Below the pieces are notes generated by a model. The model did no database searches, had not been told where the DNA came from, and worked only from the letters and a program-made list of their open reading frames with translations. 16,991 bases of DNA, from assembly GCA_966128725.1 (NCBI GenBank), contig CBHYLN010000114.1:1-16991 (forward strand). Reading direction: 5' to 3'. Positions 1-8,535 of the stretch are shown here, in pieces. The position numbers and the translations under genes are program-made. The stretch comes from JAFDZV01 sp966128725 (GTDB lineage Bacteria > Bacteroidota > Ignavibacteria > OLB7). How positions within the stretch are numbered: position 1 is the first letter of the stretch; every line of letters begins with the position of its first letter.

Positions 1-5
1 GCACT

Positions 6-25
6 TGCCCGGGCTGTGCCGGGCA
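6..25 (-). terminator. Weak hairpin just after rpe
   Basis: A 7-bp perfect stem (TGCCCGG at 6-12, CCGGGCA at 19-25) with a 6-nt loop lies three bases beyond the rpe stop codon. It could end the lon-like/rpe transcript. No run of T follows it on the minus strand within the window, so intrinsic termination is not proven. Confidence 0.35.
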
Positions 26-27
26 TC

Positions 28-714
28 TCAGCGCACGCCGGTGCAGGCCTCGCGCATCAGGCGCAGCGTGGCCGCCGGGTCGGCAGTCCCGAACACTCCG
101 GAGCCGCTTACCACCACATCCACGCCGGCATCGTACACCTCGCGGATATTCTCCAGCTTGATGCCTCCGTCGGCCTCGATCAGGCAGTCGGTTCGGCCGA
201 TTGCATCGAGCATGGAACGCAGCGCGCGCGCGCGGCGGAACAACGACGGGATAAGCGACTGGCCGCCGAACCCGGGCTCCACCGACATCAGCAGCACCAT
301 GTCGACATCAGGCAGGATCTCCTCGATCGACGAAAGCGGCGTGGCCGGATTCAGCGTAACGCCGGCCTTGCAGCCCAGCGCGCGTATCTGCTGTATCGTA
401 CGATGCAGATGCAGCGCTGCCTCCACATGCACCGTGATGTACGTTGCTCCCGCGCGGGCAAACGCTTCCAGATATCGATCGGGATCGGCGATCATCAGGT
501 GGCAATCCAGCGGCAACGCCGTTGCCGACCGCAACGCCTCCACCACAAACGGCCCAACGGTGATGTTCGGCACGAAATGCCCGTCCATCACATCCACATG
601 CAGGAGATCGGCGCCGCCGGCCTCGATAACGCGCATGTCCTCGGCAAGGTGCGCGAAGTTCGCCGATAGCAGGGAGGGGGCCAGATACACCGGGCGCTGA
701 GCAGCTGTTGTCAT
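28..714 (-). CDS. rpe: Ribulose-phosphate 3-epimerase
   Basis: Interconverts D-ribulose 5-phosphate and D-xylulose 5-phosphate in the cytosolic pentose phosphate pathway. The 228-residue product has the usual family length and TIM-barrel landmarks: APSLLSANF near the N-terminus, HVDVMDGHFVPN with metal-binding His and Asp, the HLM strand, SVEPGFGGQ, EADGGI with a catalytic-type Asp, and a phosphate-binding end at VSGSGVFG. I chose the ATG at 712-714 because the family sequence begins right after it (MTTAAQRPVYLAPS). An in-frame ATG 13 codons upstream (753) adds only a non-conserved extension. It lies 107 nt downstream of the Lon-like gene on the same strand and may share its transcript. Identification is by motif recognition and is secure. 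Confidence 0.96.
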   Translation of the reverse strand: MTTAAQRPVYLAPSLLSANFAHLAEDMRVIEAGGADLLHVDVMDGHFVPNITVGPFVVEALRSATALPLDCHLMIADPDRYLEAFARAGATYITVHVEAALHLHRTIQQIRALGCKAGVTLNPATPLSSIEEILPDVDMVLLMSVEPGFGGQSLIPSLFRRARALRSMLDAIGRTDCLIEADGGIKLENIREVYDAGVDVVVSGSGVFGTADPAATLRLMREACTGVR

Positions 715-821
715 TGCGGAATTGGAAGTAGTAGAAGCATGCGTTGCGCGCAATATGGCTTCATGCAGCGCGGCGCGACCGTGAGAAATTGCAGCAGAGC
801 CGGCTTTGCAGGCCCCGGCGC

Positions 822-3371
822 CTACTCGTCGTCGTCCTCATCGCCGCCGCCGATATCGGGCCAAGCGCTTTGCTCCGGCGCCGGCGCCTCAACGTGCACC
901 ACGCGCGTTTCGCTCTCGGCCGGGAGCGGCATTGTCCTGCGCACCGCCTCGGATAGCTCGTGCAACCGCAGCTGCACCAGGTAGTTGATCGAGCCGGCCG
1001 GAAACTCGCCGTCGGCATCGCGCGCTCCGGCGGCAACGCCGGTGAGCACTTCGATGCCCTGATCGATCGAGGCGATCGCGTAGACGTGGAACTTCCCCTC
1101 GGCCACGGCATCCACCACCTCGTTGTTCAGCATCAGGTCCGACACGTTCTGCACGGGAATCAGCACGCCCTGCGTGCCGGTAAGGCCGCGCAGCTTGCAG
1201 AGATCGAAGAATCCCTCGATCTTTTCCTTCACGCCGCCGATCGGCTGGATCTCGCCCCACTGATTTACCGAACCGGTTACCGCAAGTTCCTGCCGGATCG
1301 GCACGCGGCTGAGCGCCGAAAGCAGCGCGTACACCTCGGTGGAGGAAGCCGAGTCGCCCTCGACACCGCCGTACGACTGCTCGAACACGATCGAGGCCGA
1401 AAGCACCAACGGCTGCTTCTGTGCGTACCTGTTGCGGAAGAACCCGTTCAGGATCATCGTGCCCTTGTTGTAGATGCTTCCGGTAAGGCGCGCCTCGCGA
1501 TCGATGTTGATGATGCCGCCCGTGCCCACCGCCACCGTGGCGGTGATGCGGGTCGGCTTGCCGAAACTGGTCTGCCCGGCGCTGTACACGGCCAGGCCGT
1601 TGATCTGCCCAACCCGGCGGCCGGATGTGTCGATCATCATCAGCCCGTCGGTAATCTGCGCAAGGGTTTTGTCCTTCCACATGGCGTTGCGGTCCACCAT
1701 CATCTCGTACGCCTTCTCCACATGCGAGCGGCTTACAACCTCGGCGCCGGCGCGCTCGGCCCAGAACGAGGCCTCGCGCAACAGGTCGGCGATGTCGCTG
1801 AAGCGCAACGAAATCTTGCTGATGTTGCCGGCCTTCTCAACGGCGTACTCCACCACGGCCGCCACGCTTTCGGCCTCGAAGTGCAGAAGCTGCTCCTCGT
1901 CGGACATGCGGCGCACGAATCGCGCGTAGTCCTGAATCACGCCGTCGGTACGCTCGATTTCGTAGTCGAACTGCGCGTTGATCTTGAAGATCTTGCGGAA
2001 GTCCTCCTCGCCGTCGAACAGCACCTGGTACAGCCGCGAGTCGCCGATCATGATCACCTTCACGTTCAGGTTGATCGGCTCGGGTTTCAGCGCCGACGCG
2101 GACGAGCCCGACGCTTGAAAGAAGCTCTCGATGGGCTGGATCTCCAGCTTGCGATGCAGCAGCACACGCTTCAGGGCCTTCCAGACTCCGGGCTCGGAGA
2201 GCGCGTCGGTGGCGTTGACGATCAGGTATCCGCCGTCGGCGCGCAGCAGCGAGCCGCCCTTGATCTGCGTGAAGTCCGTCGACCACGCGCCCGTGCGCGG
2301 ATCGTATACCCGCTCGATTGTCCCGAACAGGTTCACGAATGTCGGCGTGGTTTCGATGATTACCGGGCTGCCCGAAGTCTTGGCGTTGTCGAGCACCACG
2401 TTCACCGTGTAGTCCTTGAACAGCTCACGTTTGGCGGCTTCCTCCTCGGGCGTCGGCTCGCCGGCCTGGCGGAACAGTTCCAGATTCTCCAGCACGTCCT
2501 CGGCCACGGCATCGAGATACGAACGAACACCATCGAACGGAAAACGTGTGCGGAGGTTATCGATGGTGGGCTCCACGATCATGCGAGCGGCCTCGTGTTC
2601 GTAGTCGTCCATGGCCTCCTGGAATTCCTGCGACAGGCTCATTCCGTCGCGCACAAGCGAGTACAGCGTGCCCCGCAGCGTTGCGTAGGTCGCCGATATC
2701 TGCTTGGCCTGTTCCTCGGTCAGCGTGCCCGCCTCAACCAGTTGCGGCAGAGTCTCGATCGGCACCGGCTTTTCCTCCACTATCGGCAGGATCTCCGGTT
2801 GCACGGTCTCGCCCGTCTTGCGCTGGCCCAGGGTGAACCCCTGCGGGCGCAGGGCCGCATCGAACGTGTCCAGCATGGCCCGCTCGCGGCTCTGGAACTC
2901 CGCCACGATGTTCGCGCGCCCGGCACGGAACTTCTCGTCGTCGAACATCGCCACGACATGTGTGCGCAGGTAGGTGATCATGTTCTCCATCTGGCGTTGA
3001 AAACTGGCGGCCTTGCCGCGGGGAAACACCAGAAGTGAGGGGGCGTCGGGGTTGTCGAAGTTGTGGACGTAGGCGTAATCGTGCGGGACGTTGAAGTTCG
3101 GGCGAAGCCGCTCCAGCATGCTCTTGATGGTCGAGAGGCGGCCGGTGCCCGCAAGCCCGCTTACGAAGATGTTGTAGCCCGGGGAGTAGATCTCCGCGCC
3201 CAGTGAAAGCGCTTCGATTGCCCGCCGCTGGCCGATGATGCCGTCCAGCGGTTGCACGTCGTGCGTGGAGGTAAAGCCGAATAACGCCGGATCGGCGTAC
3301 CAGCGCAGCGAACGATGGGGAAGCTCGGGATGTTTGGGCGCGGGAAGCAGATCCGTTGGTAGCTCGGACAT
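822..3371 (-). CDS. Lon-like ATP-dependent protease (AAA_32/Lon_C family)
   Basis: Predicted cytosolic ATP-dependent serine protease of the LonB-like/COG1067 family, 849 residues, a usual length for it. The N-terminal region holds a P-loop-like GLAGTGRLS at residues 72-80, in which the canonical Walker A Lys is Arg (R78). A long insert and a sensor/AAA part follow. The C-terminal Lon protease domain carries the catalytic dyad: Ser674 in GDSASS and Lys715 in GGVKEK, about 41 residues apart, close to the spacing in classical Lon. The C-terminus is strongly acidic (DEDDDE). Classical Lon N-terminal substrate-binding (LAN) features are not visible, which separates it from housekeeping Lon. It is transcribed divergently from the biotin operon and rpe follows on the same strand. 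Substrates cannot be inferred. Confidence 0.92.
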   Translation of the reverse strand: MSELPTDLLPAPKHPELPHRSLRWYADPALFGFTSTHDVQPLDGIIGQRRAIEALSLGAEIYSPGYNIFVSGLAGTGRLSTIKSMLERLRPNFNVPHDYAYVHNFDNPDAPSLLVFPRGKAASFQRQMENMITYLRTHVVAMFDDEKFRAGRANIVAEFQSRERAMLDTFDAALRPQGFTLGQRKTGETVQPEILPIVEEKPVPIETLPQLVEAGTLTEEQAKQISATYATLRGTLYSLVRDGMSLSQEFQEAMDDYEHEAARMIVEPTIDNLRTRFPFDGVRSYLDAVAEDVLENLELFRQAGEPTPEEEAAKRELFKDYTVNVVLDNAKTSGSPVIIETTPTFVNLFGTIERVYDPRTGAWSTDFTQIKGGSLLRADGGYLIVNATDALSEPGVWKALKRVLLHRKLEIQPIESFFQASGSSASALKPEPINLNVKVIMIGDSRLYQVLFDGEEDFRKIFKINAQFDYEIERTDGVIQDYARFVRRMSDEEQLLHFEAESVAAVVEYAVEKAGNISKISLRFSDIADLLREASFWAERAGAEVVSRSHVEKAYEMMVDRNAMWKDKTLAQITDGLMMIDTSGRRVGQINGLAVYSAGQTSFGKPTRITATVAVGTGGIINIDREARLTGSIYNKGTMILNGFFRNRYAQKQPLVLSASIVFEQSYGGVEGDSASSTEVYALLSALSRVPIRQELAVTGSVNQWGEIQPIGGVKEKIEGFFDLCKLRGLTGTQGVLIPVQNVSDLMLNNEVVDAVAEGKFHVYAIASIDQGIEVLTGVAAGARDADGEFPAGSINYLVQLRLHELSEAVRRTMPLPAESETRVVHVEAPAPEQSAWPDIGGGDEDDDE

Positions 3372-3669
3372 TTGCCGTAGGATTGATATATGGGGCGGGC
3401 ACGGCCCGCGGCATGTTTCGCAGACGGCCCGAATAATAACACCGCCGCGCGTACTCTGGAAGCTGTCGTGGGGGAAGTTGTCGTTTGGGGGCAGTCGTTG
3501 CCGGGGGGCATTGTCCGCGGTTGCATGTATCGTGTGACCGCGGCCGCCGCTCGCGGCTTACCGACGATATCGCCGTTGGCAACGCCTGCAACGCTTCGTT
3601 GCGCGTCGATGTGGCATTCGGCCTGTTGGCTGCGTAAATTGGCGCGCTCCAAATTTCAAGGACCTGTCA
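3372..3669. promoter_or_regulatory. Divergent lon-like / bioB intergenic region
   Basis: This 298-nt gene-free region must hold promoters for both the minus-strand protease gene and the plus-strand biotin operon. Close to bioB there is a near-palindrome, AAATTGG (3636-3642), six bases, then CCAAATTT (3649-3656), ending 13 nt before the start codon. It overlaps the string TAAATTGG, which is one base off the Bacteroidota -7 element TAnnTTTG. I see no convincing matching -33 element. The near-palindrome might be a BirA-type or other repressor operator, but it does not match the classical biotin operator. Short open frames here look like chance. Confidence 0.35.
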
Positions 3670-4668
3670 ATGACCCCTCATCCCAACGCTGCCCCCTGGT
3701 CGCTCGATCAGGTTGCGGACCTGTATCGAACCCCGTTCCTTCAGCTTGTGGCCCGTGCCGCCGGCATCCATCAACAGCATCACTCGTACACGGAGATCCA
3801 GTGCTGCACGCTCCTGTCGGTAAAAACCGGCGGCTGCCCGGAGGACTGCGCCTACTGCCCGCAGGCCGCGCGGTACAACACCGGGGTTGATGTGCATCGG
3901 TTGATGGACGTTCCGGCCGTGCTTGCTGCCGCCAACCAGGCCAGGCAGGCGGGCTCCACACGATTCTGCATGGGGGCCGCGTGGCGCGAAGTGCGCGACA
4001 ACAGCGATTTCGATCGCGTGCTCGAGATGGTGCGCGGTGTGAAGGATCTGGGCCTGGAAGTGTGCTGCACGCTTGGCATGCTCACCGCCGAGCAGGCCGA
4101 GCGCCTGGCCGAGGCCGGCCTTACCGCGTACAACCACAACCTGGATACCTCGCGCGATTTCTACGGCAGCATCATCTCCACGCGCGGCTATGATGACCGC
4201 CTTGTTACCCTTGCCAATGCGCGCCGCGCGGGCATCAGCCTGTGTTCCGGCGGGATCATCGGCATGGGGGAGACCGATCAGGACCGGATAGCCTTCCTGC
4301 ACACCCTCGCCACGTTGGACCCGTATCCCGAGAGCGTGCCGATCAACGCGCTGGTACCGGTGGAGGGCACGCCGCTGGCCGATCAGGAGCCGATCGACGC
4401 GTTCCTGCTGGTGCGGATGATCGCCTGCGCGCGCATCCTGATGCCAACGGCCAAGGTGCGCCTGAGCGCCGGGCGGTTGCAGCTTTCGCAGGAAGCGCAG
4501 ACGCTGGCGTTCCTTGCCGGGGCCAACTCGATCTTCACGGGCGAGCGTTTGCTGACCACGCCCAATCCGGCCGACGATGTTGACGCGGCGTTGTTCGCCA
4601 AGCTGGGCGTTGAGCCCACGCCGCCGTATGCCTCGGAGTTCGCGATCACCGCGGGCGTCGAGGCCTGA
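3670..4668 (+). CDS. bioB: Biotin synthase
   Basis: Radical-SAM enzyme that inserts sulfur into dethiobiotin to make biotin. The 332-residue protein has the SAM [4Fe-4S] motif Cys56-x3-Cys60-x2-Cys63 (GGCPEDCAYCPQ). The expected ligands of the auxiliary [2Fe-2S] cluster are also visible: Cys100 (RFCMGAAWR), Cys132 or Cys133 (VCCTLGML), Cys192 (LCSGGIIGMGE) and Arg264 (VRLSAGR). YNHNLDTS is another family signature. The ATG is preceded by AAGGA at about 3658-3662, a plausible ribosome-binding site. It is the first gene of the operon and its stop codon overlaps the bioF start (TGATG), so translational coupling is likely. All catalytic residues are intact. Confidence 0.97.
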   Translation: MTPHPNAAPWSLDQVADLYRTPFLQLVARAAGIHQQHHSYTEIQCCTLLSVKTGGCPEDCAYCPQAARYNTGVDVHRLMDVPAVLAAANQARQAGSTRFCMGAAWREVRDNSDFDRVLEMVRGVKDLGLEVCCTLGMLTAEQAERLAEAGLTAYNHNLDTSRDFYGSIISTRGYDDRLVTLANARRAGISLCSGGIIGMGETDQDRIAFLHTLATLDPYPESVPINALVPVEGTPLADQEPIDAFLLVRMIACARILMPTAKVRLSAGRLQLSQEAQTLAFLAGANSIFTGERLLTTPNPADDVDAALFAKLGVEPTPPYASEFAITAGVEA

Positions 4669-5858
4669 TGGCAACCCTGCACACCCGCCTGCGACTGGAG
4701 CTGGAGCGGCTGGAAGCGGCCTCGCGGCTGCGCGAGCTGCGTCCGCCGCATGCGGTGGATTGTTCCTCCAACGATTACCTGGGCCTGGCGCGCGATCCGG
4801 AGATGCTGGCCGCCGCGCGGGCCGTGGCCGATCTGGCGATGCCCGTTGGCTCCGGCGGGTCGCGCCTGCTCTCAGGCACGCATCAGGCGCATCTGGATGC
4901 CGAGTCGTGTTTCGCGGAGTTCGTTGGCAGGGATGCCGCGCTGCTGTTCAGCACGGGATTCGCGGCCAACATGGCGCTGCTTTCGGCGCTGCCAACCCGC
5001 CACGATCTGATCCTGCTGGATGCCGCCGCGCATGCATCGTTGAAGGAGGGCGCGCGCGCATCGCTTGCCCCAAAGCGTGTGTTCGCGCACAACGACCCAA
5101 CCGCGCTTGCGGCCGCGCTGCACGATCGCGACCGATTCGCGGATGTGTACGTGGTGGTTGAGGGCCTATACAGCATGGATGGCGACACGGCGCGGCTGGC
5201 CGAGCTGGGGGCGGTTGCCGAACGTGTTGGCGCGCATCTGATTGTCGACGAGGCGCATGCCACCGGTCTGTACGGCGAGCGCCTGCGCGGCGTGCACGAA
5301 ACCGCCGGCCTTGCCACACCTCCGCTTGCCACGGTGCATCCGTGCGGCAAGGCGCTGGGCGCTTCCGGAGCGTTTATCGCCGCCGACCGGCATATCATCG
5401 CCTATCTGATAAACACGGCCCGTCCGTTCCTGTTCAGCACGGCCATGCCGCCGGCCCAGGCCGCGCTGCTGGCCCGGTCAGTTCGGCTGTTGCCGTCGAT
5501 GGCCCCCCGTGCCGAGGCGGTGCGCGCAACCGCGGCGTTGTTGCGCCAGCGCCTGCGCCTGCTTTCGCGGTGGCATGTGCTGCCGGGCGATGGCCCGATA
5601 GTGCCGGTTGTGGTGGGCGCCGACTCCGATGCCGTTCTGGCCGCGGCCGCGATTGCCGACCACGGATTTGATGTGCGCCCGATACGCCCGCCAACCGTGC
5701 CCGACGGCGCCGCGCGGCTGCGGATCTCGATAACACATGGGCTGGGCGAAGATCAGGTGATGGGGCTGGCCGATGCGATTATTGCGGCCGAACGGATTGT
5801 GGCTGCCGGGCCGGTGATGCCGGCCGAGCAGGCTGATGCGGAGGTCCGGCATGGTTGA
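4668..5858 (+). CDS. bioF: 8-amino-7-oxononanoate synthase
   Basis: PLP-dependent alpha-oxoamine synthase joining a pimeloyl thioester and alanine to give 8-amino-7-oxononanoate (KAPA), the first committed ring-assembly step. The 396-residue protein carries the family landmarks SSNDYLGLA, GSGGSRLLSGT, HASLKEGAR, DEAHATGLYG and the PLP lysine Lys228 in HPCGKALGASG. The length is normal. The start ATG shares a base with the bioB stop (TGATG). The family normally has Gly after the lysine-loop TLGKA, and here the loop reads PCGKALGAS, a mild variation. Its substrate's pimeloyl moiety needs a source that is not encoded by a recognised gene in this operon. Confidence 0.96.
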   Translation: MATLHTRLRLELERLEAASRLRELRPPHAVDCSSNDYLGLARDPEMLAAARAVADLAMPVGSGGSRLLSGTHQAHLDAESCFAEFVGRDAALLFSTGFAANMALLSALPTRHDLILLDAAAHASLKEGARASLAPKRVFAHNDPTALAAALHDRDRFADVYVVVEGLYSMDGDTARLAELGAVAERVGAHLIVDEAHATGLYGERLRGVHETAGLATPPLATVHPCGKALGASGAFIAADRHIIAYLINTARPFLFSTAMPPAQAALLARSVRLLPSMAPRAEAVRATAALLRQRLRLLSRWHVLPGDGPIVPVVVGADSDAVLAAAAIADHGFDVRPIRPPTVPDGAARLRISITHGLGEDQVMGLADAIIAAERIVAAGPVMPAEQADAEVRHG

Positions 5859-6504
5859 CACCCCGTTGCGCGTTTTTGTTTCCGGCACGGATACCGGCGT
5901 GGGCAAAACGGTTGTTGCGGCGATGCTGGCGCAGGCCTGGGGCGCCCACTACTGGAAGCCGGTGCAGGCCGGCACGGAGGAGCCCACCGACGCCGAGACC
6001 GTGGCGCGGATCGCGGCGATCCCGGCCGAGCGTATCCTGCCGGAGCGCTACCGGCTGGCCGCGCCGCGTTCGCCGGACCAGGCCGCCGCGCTGGAAGGTG
6101 TGGCGATCGAGCTTGGCGACTTCGAGCCCCCGCAGGCCAGCGGAGCGTTGGTTGTGGAAGGGGCCGGCGGTGTTCTTGTGCCGCTGAACAGCCGGCATCT
6201 GATGATCGACCTGATCGAGCGGCTTGCGTTGCCGGTTGTGGTGGCGGCGCGGAGCGGGCTGGGCACGATCAACCATACGTTGCTGACGCTGCAGGCCCTG
6301 GCTGCCCGCGACCTTGCCGTTGCCGGTGTTGTGATGATCGGGCCGGAGCATCCGGAGAACCGGGCCGCGATCGAGCGCTGGGGACGGGTGCCCGTGATAG
6401 GGGCGCTGCCGTGGTTGCCGGCGCTGACGCCCGAATCACTCCGGGCCGCGTATGCGGCGGCTTTTGTCCCGCCGGACCAATGGGGGCCAGTGTTGCATGA
6501 ATGA
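5851..6504 (+). CDS. bioD: Dethiobiotin synthetase
   Basis: ATP-dependent carboxylase that closes the ureido ring of 7,8-diaminopelargonic acid to make dethiobiotin. The 217-residue product has the P-loop GTDTGVGKT at residues 12-20, the substrate-contacting Lys36 in YWKPVQAG, and VVEGAGGVLVPL, the Mg/ATP-site acidic loop. I chose the ATG at 5851 because GGAGG lies at 5840-5844 with six bases between. The in-frame ATG at 5836 would remove that site and add five unconserved residues. It overlaps the end of bioF by eight bases and is itself overlapped by bioA by eight bases, consistent with translational coupling. Confidence 0.95.
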   Translation: MVDTPLRVFVSGTDTGVGKTVVAAMLAQAWGAHYWKPVQAGTEEPTDAETVARIAAIPAERILPERYRLAAPRSPDQAAALEGVAIELGDFEPPQASGALVVEGAGGVLVPLNSRHLMIDLIERLALPVVVAARSGLGTINHTLLTLQALAARDLAVAGVVMIGPEHPENRAAIERWGRVPVIGALPWLPALTPESLRAAYAAAFVPPDQWGPVLHE

Positions 6505-7837
6505 AGCGCCGAACATGATGGTGCCGCCGGCGATTGTCCCGGGCACGATTGCCCCGGGTTCGATTGCTCCGGAGTGGGCCGCGCTGGACAGCCGCCACGC
6601 CTGGCATCCGTATACACAGATGCATACGGCGCCGCTGCCGGTGCCGGTGGTTTCCGCAAGCGGGCCGTATCTGGAGCTGGCCGATGGCCGCCGCGTTCTG
6701 GACGCGATTTCCTCCTGGTGGGTAACGCTGCACGGCCACGCGCATCCGGCGATTGCCCGGGCCATCGGGCAGCAGGCCGCGACGCTTGAGCAGGTGATTT
6801 ATGCCGGGTTTACACACGAGCCGGCCGCGCGCCTTGCCGCCGAGTTGGCGGAGTTGCTGCCCGGCGATCTGGACCGCGTGTTCTACACCGACAACGGCTC
6901 CACGGCCGTGGAGGTTGCCCTGAAGATGTGCGCCGGATACTGGGCGCATCGCGGCCAGCCGCGCACCACGTTTCTGGCGTTGGAAGGCGCGTACCACGGC
7001 GATACGTTCGGCGCGATGGCCGTTGGCGAGCGCTCCGTGTTCACGCGAACCGTGGCGCCGTTGCTGTTCGACGTTGCCCGCGTGGCGGTGCCCGGCGCCG
7101 ATACCGCCGAGCGCTGGCGCGAATCGGTGACAGCGCATCTGCGATCGGGTACGGTGGCAGGTGTGATCGTTGAGCCGATGATCCTTGGCGCCGGCGGGAT
7201 GCTTACGTGGCCCGCGGCGGAGCTGGTCTGGCTTGCCGCCGAATGCCGCGCCGCCGGTGTGCCGTTGATCGCCGACGAGGTGATGACCGGGTTTGGGCGC
7301 ACCGGGCAAATGTTCGCCGTGCAGCACGCCGGGGTTGTGCCGGATATCATCTGCCTTGCCAAGGGGTTGACCGGCGGTTTTCTGCCGCTTGCGGTAACCG
7401 CCTGCCGGGCGCATATCTACGAAGCCTTCCTGGCGGAGGATCGCGCGCGCATGTTGTTCCACGGCCACACGTACTGCGCCAACCCGATTGGCTGTGCCGC
7501 CGCGCGCGCAAGCCTTGCGCTGTTCTCCGCCGAGCCCGTTGCCGAACGCATTGCCGCCATCGAACGTGTGCATGCCGAGCGCCTGCCGGGTCTTCTGGAA
7601 TCGGGCGCCGCGGTTGCCGTGCGCCAATGCGGTACCATTGCCGCGCTCGACCTGCCGGAGATCGGCGCCGCCGGTTATCTGGGGCGTGCCGGCGTTGCCC
7701 CGGTGCAGGCCGCGTTCGCCGCCGGGTACCTGCTGCGTCCGCTTGGCAATACGCTGTACATGATGCCGCCGTATTCAACAACCCCCGAACAGCTTCATGG
7801 CCTTTACACCTTCCTTGCCGATGAACTTGCACGCTGA
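6497..7837 (+). CDS. bioA: Adenosylmethionine-8-amino-7-oxononanoate aminotransferase
   Basis: PLP class III aminotransferase that converts KAPA to 7,8-diaminopelargonic acid with S-adenosylmethionine as amino donor. Visible signatures are RHAWHPYTQM (the substrate-side start of the BioA fold), SWWVTLHGHAHP, GAYHGDTFGAMAVG, DEVMTGFGRTGQMFA, and the Schiff-base lysine Lys289 in CLAKGLTGGFLPLA. The product has 446 residues, slightly longer than usual because of an N-terminal extension of about 26 residues containing a short tandem repeat (see 6532-6576). The start at 6497 overlaps bioD by eight bases. Internal ATGs at 6515 and 6518 are possible alternatives. The SAM-dependent type is assigned by overall resemblance. 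Confidence 0.95.
   Translation: MNEAPNMMVPPAIVPGTIAPGSIAPEWAALDSRHAWHPYTQMHTAPLPVPVVSASGPYLELADGRRVLDAISSWWVTLHGHAHPAIARAIGQQAATLEQVIYAGFTHEPAARLAAELAELLPGDLDRVFYTDNGSTAVEVALKMCAGYWAHRGQPRTTFLALEGAYHGDTFGAMAVGERSVFTRTVAPLLFDVARVAVPGADTAERWRESVTAHLRSGTVAGVIVEPMILGAGGMLTWPAAELVWLAAECRAAGVPLIADEVMTGFGRTGQMFAVQHAGVVPDIICLAKGLTGGFLPLAVTACRAHIYEAFLAEDRARMLFHGHTYCANPIGCAAARASLALFSAEPVAERIAAIERVHAERLPGLLESGAAVAVRQCGTIAALDLPEIGAAGYLGRAGVAPVQAAFAAGYLLRPLGNTLYMMPPYSTTPEQLHGLYTFLADELAR
6532..6576 (+). repeat. Three 15-bp tandem units in bioA 5' end
   Basis: Three imperfect units, GATTGTCCCGGGCAC, GATTGCCCCGGGTTC and GATTGCTCCGGAGTG, follow one another with no gap. They encode a Pro/Gly/Ile repeat at residues 13-26 of BioA (IVPGT, IAPGS, IAPE). 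The units keep the reading frame. They lie before the conserved aminotransferase fold and probably arose by slippage. Confidence 0.75.
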
Positions 7838-8477
7838 ACCGGACGTTGCCGAGCGCGCGATACGCCTGCGGTTTCAGGGCTGGCTTGCCGGCGTTGTGCG
7901 CCAGCCGGCCGTGCATGCCCGGATGGTGAACACGCTTTCCATGCTGGAGCACGTGGGCTCCGTGAAGATTGCCCGCACCCAGGCAGGCCCTGCCATCAGC
8001 GAGCAGAAGCTGCGGCATCTGGCCGAGGAAACCCGGCACGCACAGGTGCTGAAGCGCATCGTGCGGGCGTTGGAGGCCGACGTTGCGGCCAACTATGCCG
8101 ATACACGTCTGCTGGCCGGCCCCGCCGCGCGCGGCTACTTTGCCAGGCTGGACGCCGGCGTGCGCCAATGGGTGCGCGCGCACCTTGTGGGCGGCGACGC
8201 GAATCACGAGGCTGCCTATCTGCTGGTGACGCTGCTGGTGGAGACGCGCGCGGAGTGGCTGTACCCTGTGTATCAGGAGGCGCTTGGTGACGCCGGCCTG
8301 CGGTACTCGGTGCGCGCAATCATCGGTGAGGAGGACCGGCACCTGGCCGAGATGCACGAGGGGCTGGCCGTGGTTGGCCTGGCGGAACATCCCGCGCTGG
8401 CCGAACTGTTCCGGCTGGAGCAGGGGTTGTTCGCGCGGTTGGCCAACGCGATGTTCCATGCCGCGCCGATGGCATGA
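7821..8477 (+). CDS. Ferritin-like diiron protein, last gene of biotin operon
   Basis: I do not recognise an exact family, but the sequence reads as a four-helix ferritin-like protein with two iron-binding half-sites. With residues numbered from this start, Glu43 (LEHVGS), Glu70-x2-His73 (EETRHA), Glu141 (LLVETRAEW) and Glu171-x2-His174 (EEDRHLAEM) give the E...ExxH...E...ExxH pattern of carboxylate-bridged diiron oxygenases, oxidases and ferritins. There are 218 residues and no signal peptide or membrane segment. The start overlaps bioA by 17 bases. An alternative ATG at 7797 would add eight residues, and neither start has a clear Shine-Dalgarno site. Co-transcription with bioBFDA suggests a role in biotin metabolism, for example making or modifying the pimeloyl chain or handling iron for BioB. 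This is inference. Confidence 0.8.
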   Translation: MNLHAEPDVAERAIRLRFQGWLAGVVRQPAVHARMVNTLSMLEHVGSVKIARTQAGPAISEQKLRHLAEETRHAQVLKRIVRALEADVAANYADTRLLAGPAARGYFARLDAGVRQWVRAHLVGGDANHEAAYLLVTLLVETRAEWLYPVYQEALGDAGLRYSVRAIIGEEDRHLAEMHEGLAVVGLAEHPALAELFRLEQGLFARLANAMFHAAPMA

Positions 8478-8535
8478 CGCGTGTTGCGTTATGCGGCCCG
8501 TGTTATGCGTGATGGCGGTACTGCCCGAGGGGTCT

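Noticed and set aside
960..3038. Open frame of 692 codons on the plus strand opposite the Lon-like protease gene
   Set aside because: It lies wholly antisense to a well-recognised protease, has His/Arg/Leu-rich composition with no family resemblance, and is the expected mirror frame of a GC-rich gene.
6269..7627. Open frame of 452 codons opposite bioD and bioA
   Set aside because: It covers parts of two well-supported genes on the other strand and shows no recognisable domain.
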